This document shows positions 52,217-57,822 of a DNA stretch of 57,822 bases, piece after piece. The notes under the pieces are model-generated. The model saw only the letters and a program-made list of their open reading frames with translations, made no database searches and was not told the origin of the DNA. Every line of letters begins with the position of its first letter. The stretch's first letter is position 1. The stretch is from positions 1 to 57,822 of the forward strand of contig JBIOYQ010000142.1 of NCBI GenBank assembly GCA_044870295.1. The letters run 5' to 3'. Source of the DNA: AC-52 sp044870295 (GTDB lineage: Bacteria; Actinomycetota; UBA4738). A program made the position numbers and the translations under genes.

Positions 52217-53736
52217 TCCACCCCGATGAGGAAGGGAGGCCCGGGCTGTCCTCCGTCCACCACGTGCACTTCCAGGTCTGGGAAGGACCGCACGAGAGCC
52301 CCGACGACGGCGTCGCGATCGTCGTCCGTTGCGGCAGCTCCGGCGACCACCGTGATCAGCTCGGGACGCTCCCCCAGCAACCCGGTGACCACATCGACCG
52401 CGTCGGTTGTGGCAACCGTCGCAAGCGCCGCGCTGCGCACCCGTTCGGCGGCCTCGCCCATCGCGGTCGCGTTGTCCTGGCGTGAACCGATCGGATTGAA
52501 GGCCGTCGCCGCCGCCACGCCAGCGGGGATGGAGTCGGCTGCCACCACGATCACGTCCTTCGACCCGTGGGCCATCGCGTCATCGATGGAACGCGCCGCG
52601 TCCGCGGCGTTCGGGATGACGAACACGGTGCGGGCTGGCGCCGATTCGATCGCGGAGACGATCCCGGAGACGGCGGCGGGATCCGACGGATCCGCCCGGA
52701 CCACGTCGGCGCCCAGCGAACGGAAGACCCCGATCAACCCGTCGCCAACGGCCAGGACCACCATCGCGCACGTTCCCTCGGCAATCTGGACGGCGCGGGC
52801 CTGTCCGGCCACGCACTCCGCCACGCGATCCGCCAGCGAGTCCACCCGGACCTCCCGCACCCCACCGGCTCGGCGGCCGGCCTCGACGGCCGCGTCGGGC
52901 CGATCGGTGTGCACGTGGACGTTGAACATACCGCTGCCGCCGACTAGTACCAGCGAATCACCCAGGCCTGCGAGCTGAGATCGAAGCGAAGCCGCGGCGT
53001 CGTCGGAAGCGTCCAGAAGGAACTGCACCTCGTAGGGGAACGTGAGGTCGGGAGCGGGACGATCGCCGGGCGACCTCCCGACGGGGCCGAGTGGCCCGAT
53101 GGGTTCGGACGGCCGGGCTCCCCGGACGGCCGCCACGAGGGCATCGAGCAGCAGCACGATGCCCTTGCCCCCCGCGTCGACCACACCGGCCTCGCGCAGC
53201 TCGGGCAGCTGGTCGCGGGTCTTGGCCAGCGAGCGACGCGCATCATCCAGCGCGGCTGCCAGCACCGTCGACACCCCGGCCTCCGAGCTGCCCTCGGCGG
53301 TTGCCGCCCCGTCCGCGGCGTCCCGGAGCACCGACAGCACCGTGCCCTCCTTGGGCCGGGCCACCGCCCGATAGGCCTGATCGGCCGCTCGGCGCAGCCC
53401 CTCACGGACCTCGGCGGGCCCGTACGTCCCGTCCTCCCGCATGGCTTCCACCAGACCGCGCAGCACCTGCGAGAGGATCACGCCGGAGTTCCCCCGCCCC
53501 CCCATCAGCGACGAGTTGGAGACGGCCTCACGAACCTCGGATGCCGGGCTACCGCCGCCGTTCGAGTCGAGCGCCCTGACCACCGCGGTCTGGGTCAGCA
53601 GCAGGTTCGTGCCGGTGTCTCCATCGGGCACGGGGTACACGTTCAGGGAGTCGAGCTCGTCGCGGTGATCCCGCAACGCCTCGGCGTACATGCGCATCGC
53701 CAGCTGAAACGTGGCGAGGTCCAAGGCGTCCGCCAT
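52213..53736 (-). CDS. DAK2-domain protein (FakA/YloV-like)
   Basis: 507 residues. The N-terminal DhaL/DAK2 domain (~10-200) has the nucleotide-binding block VYPVPDGDTGTNLLLT and GGRGNSGVILSQVLRG; the rest resembles YloV/FakA, the ATP-binding subunit of fatty-acid kinase working with a DegV partner. That role is inferred. The ATG at 53736 (MADALDLATFQLAMRMY) matches homologues; the open frame to 54102 is antisense to the TlpA gene. DAK2-recG-rsmD-coaD is the standard actinobacterial order. Confidence 0.92.
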   Translation of the reverse strand: MADALDLATFQLAMRMYAEALRDHRDELDSLNVYPVPDGDTGTNLLLTQTAVVRALDSNGGGSPASEVREAVSNSSLMGGRGNSGVILSQVLRGLVEAMREDGTYGPAEVREGLRRAADQAYRAVARPKEGTVLSVLRDAADGAATAEGSSEAGVSTVLAAALDDARRSLAKTRDQLPELREAGVVDAGGKGIVLLLDALVAAVRGARPSEPIGPLGPVGRSPGDRPAPDLTFPYEVQFLLDASDDAAASLRSQLAGLGDSLVLVGGSGMFNVHVHTDRPDAAVEAGRRAGGVREVRVDSLADRVAECVAGQARAVQIAEGTCAMVVLAVGDGLIGVFRSLGADVVRADPSDPAAVSGIVSAIESAPARTVFVIPNAADAARSIDDAMAHGSKDVIVVAADSIPAGVAAATAFNPIGSRQDNATAMGEAAERVRSAALATVATTDAVDVVTGLLGERPELITVVAGAAATDDDRDAVVGALVRSFPDLEVHVVDGGQPGPPFLIGVE

Positions 53737-53782
53737 GTCGGGCCATCCTAACGGCCGGTTGTCCGGCACAATACGAGGTGGA

Positions 53783-54358
53783 ATGGAACGCGAACGAGGC
53801 TGGTTCGCCCCGGCGGTCCGCACCGCCATGGTGATCGTGGTCATGTCGACGCTGGCCGTCGGATGCGGCTCGAGCAGCGGCTCGGATTGTGCCTCGGGCA
53901 AGGATCTCCTTCCCCCCAGCCCGACGGCCCTCCCGACCATGGACGTCCAGCAGTTCCGCGAGCTCATGTGCCAGCTGCACGGGAAGCCGGTGGTAGTGAA
54001 CGTCTGGGCCTCCTGGTGCGGGCCCTGCATCGTCGAGGCGCCGGAGCTGGCGGCCGTCGCCAAGGACTTCCAGGGGCAGGTGCAGTTCCTCGGAGTGGAC
54101 ATCCAGGATCAGCCGGGGCTGGCCAAGGCGTTCATCAGCAAAGAAGGATGGATCTACCCGAGCGTGTTCGATCCCACCGGTGCCATCCGTGACTCGTTCG
54201 GCGTCCTCGGAGTTCCCCACACCCTGTTCTACGACGCGAACGGGGAGCACACCTTCACGTGGAGCGGTCCGGTGAGGAAGCCCATCCTGGAGAGCGGGAT
54301 CCGGGGAGCGCTCCACCGTGGGAGCGGATCGCCCGCGCCGTCACCCAGCGGCAGCTGA
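53783..54358 (+). CDS. TlpA-like thioredoxin-fold lipoprotein
   Basis: 191 residues. The lipobox LAVGC follows a TM-like signal (MVIVVMSTLAVGC), so it is a lipid-anchored exported protein. The thioredoxin domain (~60-180) has VNVWASWCGPCIVEAPELAAV (C-x-x-C) and QFLGVDIQDQPGLAKAF, plus the cis-Pro region GVPHTLFYD. Probably a periplasmic-type thiol oxidoreductase, e.g. for cytochrome c maturation or disulfide reduction; partner unknown. ATG at 53783 with GAGGTG upstream. Confidence 0.92.
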   Translation: MERERGWFAPAVRTAMVIVVMSTLAVGCGSSSGSDCASGKDLLPPSPTALPTMDVQQFRELMCQLHGKPVVVNVWASWCGPCIVEAPELAAVAKDFQGQVQFLGVDIQDQPGLAKAFISKEGWIYPSVFDPTGAIRDSFGVLGVPHTLFYDANGEHTFTWSGPVRKPILESGIRGALHRGSGSPAPSPSGS

Positions 54359-54369
54359 CCGCTCGAGGG

Positions 54370-55272
54370 TCAGGCGCCCCACACGGCCGACTCGTCGATG
54401 CCCGAGCCGTTGCCCTCACCCGTGGACTGGAAGTGCCGGAGCTCGTGGCTCGCCTCTTCGACCAGGGCGTCGCTCTCGGCGACCGGTCCCGTGTCCTCGC
54501 TGTTCAGCGAGGGGGGCTCACCCAGCAACGGCCAGTCGGAGTCCGAAGGACCGGGGATGGCGCCGAGGGGCGGCGCCGGAGAGCGGTCGGAGGAGAGGGC
54601 GGCGAACGCCTCCGCCACCGAGTTGTCGGTCGCGTCCATCCTGGCCCTGATCTCGTCCAGGCCCGACGGTGCGGCCAGCAGGGGAAGGGTGGACGCGGTC
54701 GAGAATCCGGACATCTGAGCGTCGACCTTCACCATGGCCTCCACCGCCGGGGCGAGGGCGCTCTGCACTCTGTCGGGGACGGATTCGATCTGGGCGCGAG
54801 CGTGCTCGATGGCCGACTGGACGGAGCCGAGAGCCGACGCGGCCTGCTCGCGCCACGCGGAGAATCGGACGACTTCGGTCTGGACCTCTCGCCACAACCG
54901 GTCGGCCTCGAGGATGTGATCGCGCGTGGAAAGCCGGGCTCGGGCCAGGATCTGGCTGGTCGACTCCTCCGCGGCCATGATGATCTTGGCCAGCTCCTCG
55001 GTCATGAACTGCGGCGTGAGGGGCACCTCCTCCGCCTCTGCGGGGGCGGGCTCCGGTGCCTCCGGTGTTGCCGCGATCCTCTCGTTGAGCTCGGAGATGG
55101 CCGCCTCGCGGGCGGTCACCTGCTCCTCCAGACGCGCCGCCTTGGCTTCTGCCTCTCGGACCCTCCGCTCGGCCAGGGCCAGCATCGAGTCGCGGTCGGC
55201 CAGCATCTGGTCGACCACCATCGGGTCGTAACCGAAGGGCTTGCGTGGAAGCTTCGGCGGTTGGTCCGTCAT
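54370..55272 (-). CDS. DivIVA-like coiled-coil protein
   Basis: 300 residues. The N-terminus (FGYDPMVVDQMLADRDSMLALAER) resembles the DivIVA membrane-targeting motif, followed by a coiled coil (~20-75), a Glu/Pro-rich linker, a second coiled coil (~95-175, AAEESTSQILARARLSTRDHILEADRLWREV), and a Ser/Pro/Asp-rich C-terminal tail (~215-300) that looks disordered. A role in polar growth or division is inferred by analogy. It is convergent with the TlpA gene with 11 bases between stops. ATG at 55272. Confidence 0.8.
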   Translation of the reverse strand: MTDQPPKLPRKPFGYDPMVVDQMLADRDSMLALAERRVREAEAKAARLEEQVTAREAAISELNERIAATPEAPEPAPAEAEEVPLTPQFMTEELAKIIMAAEESTSQILARARLSTRDHILEADRLWREVQTEVVRFSAWREQAASALGSVQSAIEHARAQIESVPDRVQSALAPAVEAMVKVDAQMSGFSTASTLPLLAAPSGLDEIRARMDATDNSVAEAFAALSSDRSPAPPLGAIPGPSDSDWPLLGEPPSLNSEDTGPVAESDALVEEASHELRHFQSTGEGNGSGIDESAVWGA

Positions 55273-55413
55273 TCGATCAGAGCCTCCTCGTCAGGCGGAC
55301 GCTCAGCGGTCAGAGGTCGACCGCTCCTCAAGCGAGAGCATCGGCAGTCCGATGGGCAGGCTGAAGGTCACCCGAGTGAAATCGATGGGTCCCCCTATGG
55401 ACGGACACGGCCC

Positions 55414-55441
55414 TTGCCCAGGCCGATGCTGCTGCTAGGGT
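55414..55441 (+). promoter_or_regulatory. Possible promoter of the SpoIID-like gene
   Basis: TTGCCC (55414-55419) and TAGGGT (55436-55441), spacer 16, only 9 bases before the GTG at 55451. This would give an almost leaderless transcript, common in Actinobacteria, but a GGGTGAGG ribosome-like site also lies here. Confidence 0.35.
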
Positions 55442-55450
55442 GAGGCGATC

Positions 55451-57184
55451 GTGGTTCGGGGGCGCCCGCTCGCTTGGTTCGCCGTCCTTGCCGTGTTCGG
55501 CGGCCTCCTCGCCGGACTCGGGGCTCGTACGGCAGGCGCTGCCTCCACGCCGCTCCCGCGCATCCTGTTCACGTCTGCGCCCGGCGCCAGTGTCCTGGTG
55601 CACGGCACCTATCCGAAGGTGGACTCGCCCTGTGTGCGGCCGGTCCAGCCCATCCTGCACTCGAGGTTCCCCGGGACCGTCGAGGTAGGGAGGGACACCG
55701 ACGGCACCCTCTTCGTGATCGGGGTCCTGCCGTTCGAGCAATACCTCGAGGGAATCGCCGAGGTGCCCCGGACGTGGCCCATGGCCGCGCTGGAAGCCCA
55801 GGTGGTGGCGGCCCGGTCGTATGCGCTCGCGCACATGTCGTACCCCGACACCACCGGAGACCGACTCGGATACGACCTGTGCGCCACCACGGCATGCCAG
55901 GTGTATGCCGGGATGCGCGTGGGCGCCGGCCCCTATGGGGAACGATGGCGGCAGGCGGTGGACGCCACCAGGGACAAGGTCCTCCTCTACAAGGGCAAGC
56001 CTGCCGACACGCTGTACTTCTCCACCTCGAACGGCTCGACCGTGGGGAACGACAAGGTCTTCGGAACGGCACCCCTGCCCTACCTCAGGCCGATCACGGA
56101 GCGCGACGACGGCGCGTCCCAGCTCTCCCACTGGGACGCCACCATTCCCTTCTCCGATGTCGGCCGTTTCCTGCGCGCGGCGGGCGTGTGGGGCAGCGAG
56201 AAGGTGACCTCCGTGACCAGGTCGGGATCCAACGTCACGATCAAGGGCGGCGGGCGAACGGAGACGCAGTCCGTCACCGACTTCAGGATCGACCTGAACT
56301 ACTGGGGCCCGTGCCTCGACCCCGATCACTACCCCACCAACGGGTTGCCGCAGACGGTCCCGTCGAAGTGGTTCTCCATGGGCGACTCGGGCAGCTCGGT
56401 GACGATCACCGGACGGGGATGGGGGCACGGCGTGGGGATGGTGCAGTGGGGAGCCTACGGCAAGGCCCTCCGGGGCCTGTCCTGCGGCGACATCTTGGCG
56501 GCGTACTACGGCGGGCTCAAACCCAAGACGTACGCGGAGCCCGCCACCATCCGGATCGGGATCGCCACCGGCTTGAAGACCGTCACCGTGGTCCCGGACG
56601 GCGAGGTCATCATGAGCGGCGCCGAGCCTGCGGACAGCCCGTGGCTGGTGACTTCCGGCAAGCGCCTGAAGGTGAAGCACGGCAGGGCGCCGGCGAACCC
56701 CCTCTCCCCCGGCAAGCTGCTGGACGCCCCGCAGCAGGCGAAGGTGGGCAGGACGCTGCGCGTGCGCGCCACCGTCCCCGATCTCCTGGTGTCGCAGCTG
56801 GTCTTCCGCGTCCCCGGGCAGCCAGACGCCGACGTGGGGAAAGGCGTCACCACGCTGCCGGGGACCGTCTCGCTGTCCGGGACGGTTCCCGACCTGCCAC
56901 CGGGGACCTACCGCCTGCAGGTCGAGTACACGAACGGCACCGACATCGTGCGCAGCCGCGCCAAGCGCGTGCTGGTGACCGGTGGGACGGTCCCGTCGCC
57001 GAGTCCGTCCCCGACACCGTCGTTCGTCCCCACCACCTCACCACCGCTGGCTTTGGCGCCGGCGGGATCGAGCCGCATCGGACTCACCGTCGCCATTGCC
57101 GCCATCGGGCTGATCGCGATCGGCCTTGGGACATTGCTGTTCCTGCGTCGCCGCAGGGCCCACCGCGCCACTCCGCCTCCCTGA
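55451..57184 (+). CDS. Membrane-anchored SpoIID/LytB-domain protein
   Basis: 577 residues. A signal peptide (WFAVLAVFGGLLAGLGARTAGA) leads to a SpoIID/LytB domain (~85-360), typical of peptidoglycan glycan-strand lytic transglycosylases. Seen: VIGVLPFEQYLEGIAEVPRTWPMAALEAQVVAARSYAL, a disulfide-capable DLCATTACQVY, TLYFSTSNGSTV and GRGWGHGVGMVQWGAYG. A C-terminal Pro/Ser linker (SPSPSPTPS) and a TM segment (IGLTVAIAAIGLIAIGLGTLLFL) with a basic tail anchor it. No sporulation context is visible, so it probably acts in wall remodelling. Confidence 0.9.
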   Translation: MVRGRPLAWFAVLAVFGGLLAGLGARTAGAASTPLPRILFTSAPGASVLVHGTYPKVDSPCVRPVQPILHSRFPGTVEVGRDTDGTLFVIGVLPFEQYLEGIAEVPRTWPMAALEAQVVAARSYALAHMSYPDTTGDRLGYDLCATTACQVYAGMRVGAGPYGERWRQAVDATRDKVLLYKGKPADTLYFSTSNGSTVGNDKVFGTAPLPYLRPITERDDGASQLSHWDATIPFSDVGRFLRAAGVWGSEKVTSVTRSGSNVTIKGGGRTETQSVTDFRIDLNYWGPCLDPDHYPTNGLPQTVPSKWFSMGDSGSSVTITGRGWGHGVGMVQWGAYGKALRGLSCGDILAAYYGGLKPKTYAEPATIRIGIATGLKTVTVVPDGEVIMSGAEPADSPWLVTSGKRLKVKHGRAPANPLSPGKLLDAPQQAKVGRTLRVRATVPDLLVSQLVFRVPGQPDADVGKGVTTLPGTVSLSGTVPDLPPGTYRLQVEYTNGTDIVRSRAKRVLVTGGTVPSPSPSPTPSFVPTTSPPLALAPAGSSRIGLTVAIAAIGLIAIGLGTLLFLRRRRAHRATPPP

Positions 57185-57236
57185 CTGTCCGCCGTTCCTG
57201 GGCGAGCCGGAAGGCGGCTGCTACCATGCCTGGGCC

Positions 57237-57428
57237 ATGGCCTCCGTCTGCGAGATCTGCGGGAAGAAGCCCGGATTCGGGATGCGGGTTTCCCATTCGC
57301 ACCGCCGCACCCCGCGGCGATGGAACCCGAACGTCCAGAAGGTTCGGGCCGTAGTGAACGGCGCCCCGCGCCGGCTGAACGTCTGCACCTCCTGCCTCAA
57401 GGCAGGACGCGTCCAGCGCGCCGGCTGA
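57237..57428 (+). CDS. rpmB: 50S ribosomal protein L28 (zinc-binding form)
   Basis: 63 residues. Zinc-ribbon cysteines lie in SVCEICGKKPGFG and NVCTSCLKAGRV, so it is the zinc-dependent (C+) type. The core MRVSHSHRRTPRRWNPNVQKV is the L28 signature. ATG at 57237 has no ribosome site close by; the longer frame to 57126 is inside spoIID-like sequence. It lies 52 bases after that gene. Confidence 0.94.
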   Translation: MASVCEICGKKPGFGMRVSHSHRRTPRRWNPNVQKVRAVVNGAPRRLNVCTSCLKAGRVQRAG

Positions 57429-57434
57429 AGTTCT

Positions 57435-57822
57435 CTATCTCTTCGCAGCTTCCTTCAGGACATGTGCCGTCCTGGTTGCCGTCGCTTCCCAGCTGAATTC
57501 TTCCGCCCGCTCGAGTCCACGGTCGACGAGCTGCTTTCGTAGCGCACTATCCGAAAGCACGCGTTCGACCCCGGCGGCGATGGCCTCTGGACCGGCGGGA
57601 TCGACCAAGACGGCCGCGTCGCCCGCCACCTCGGGCAGCGACGAGACGTTGGAGGTGACCACCGGCGTCCCGCACGCCATGGCCTCCAGCACCGGGAGGC
57701 CGAAGCCCTCGTAGAGGGAGGGATAGACGAACGTCTCGGAGCCGGTGAGAAGCCCCACCTTGTTGACGTCGGAGACGTATCCGGTCCGGATCACCCGCTC
57801 CCGCACCCTCGTCGGCAAGCTC
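57435..57822 (-). CDS. GT4-family glycosyltransferase (partial, runs off the right edge)
   Basis: Only the C-terminal ~129 residues are in the window. The GT-B nucleotide-sugar site is present: VIRTGYVSDVNKVGLL, ETFVYPSLYEGFGLPVLEAM (the E-x7-E motif), ACGTPVVTSNVSSLPEVAGDAAVLVDPAGPEAIA. It transfers a sugar to an unknown acceptor, as in wall or exopolysaccharide synthesis. It is convergent with rpmB, 6 bases from its stop. Confidence 0.92.
   Translation of the reverse strand, partial: SLPTRVRERVIRTGYVSDVNKVGLLTGSETFVYPSLYEGFGLPVLEAMACGTPVVTSNVSSLPEVAGDAAVLVDPAGPEAIAAGVERVLSDSALRKQLVDRGLERAEEFSWEATATRTAHVLKEAAKR

Noticed and set aside
53737..54102. N-terminal extension of the DAK2 protein to 54102
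   Set aside because: This region is antisense to the TlpA-like lipoprotein; homologous DAK2 sequence starts at 53736.

Overview
The window is a 57.8 kb piece of a GC-rich bacterial chromosome with a classic actinobacterial housekeeping order. Evidence for Actinomycetota: the run whiG-like sigma / rpsB / tsf / pyrH / frr / cdsA / dxr / rseP / ispG / proS / rimP / nusA / ylxR / infB / rbfA / nrnA / truB, an actinobacterial DUF2469 gene next to rnhB, frequent GTG starts, and 4-base GTGA/ATGA stop-start overlaps. Nothing identifies a genus. The two-component genes, PQQ-type propeller, SpoIID protein and DivIVA-like proteins suggest a deep or uncultured lineage rather than Streptomyces or Mycobacterium. 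No tRNA, rRNA, CRISPR array, insertion sequence or phage gene was seen. No gap between genes exceeds 300 bases; the largest are 55273-55450, 23359-23529 and 15934-16096. Bases 1-82 hold nothing I can support.

Nearly all genes to about 37.2 kb are on the minus strand, so they are transcribed from high to low coordinates. 37.2-27.5 kb: ffh, rpsP, khpA, rimM, trmD, rplS, lepB, rnhB, DUF2469, yraN, comM, dprA and xerC (protein targeting, ribosome maturation, DNA processing). 27.4-16.1 kb: WhiG/FliA-type sigma, M23-like protein, PQQ-propeller protein, membrane protein, rpsB, tsf, pyrH, frr, cdsA, dxr, rseP. 15.9-11.6 kb: a response regulator and histidine kinase pair, yjbQ, ispG and a GNAT acetyltransferase. 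11.6-7.3 kb: a frameshifted secreted M14 carboxypeptidase, proS, a membrane protein and a small conserved-looking protein. 7.3-0.5 kb: rimP, nusA, ylxR, infB, DUF503, rbfA, nrnA, truB. From 37.3 kb there is a plus-strand GAF histidine kinase; then on minus mug, an NAD(P)-binding epimerase, ftsY, smc and acyP; a plus-strand small secreted protein; on minus mutM, rnc, rpmF, DUF177, a coiled-coil protein, coaD, rsmD, recG and a DAK2-domain protein; on plus a TlpA-like lipoprotein; on minus a DivIVA-like protein; on plus spoIID-like and rpmB; and a partial glycosyltransferase at the right edge.

The most notable discovery is at the left end. Just downstream of truB lies a DsrE-family gene (83-445, minus) interrupted by one in-frame UGA. 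Reading through it restores a full-length 120-residue protein with a U-x-x-C redox motif, and an 8-bp perfect hairpin with a GUG loop sits 19 bases after the UGA, as expected for a bacterial SECIS. This is best read as a selenoprotein that ordinary gene calling truncates at residue 79. Other points of interest are a probable AUC start codon for FtsY, a MutM lacking its N-terminal catalytic proline, a frameshifted M14 peptidase with an intact catalytic half, an M23 domain lacking both catalytic histidines, and a CdsA with a ~300-residue acidic N-terminal extension.
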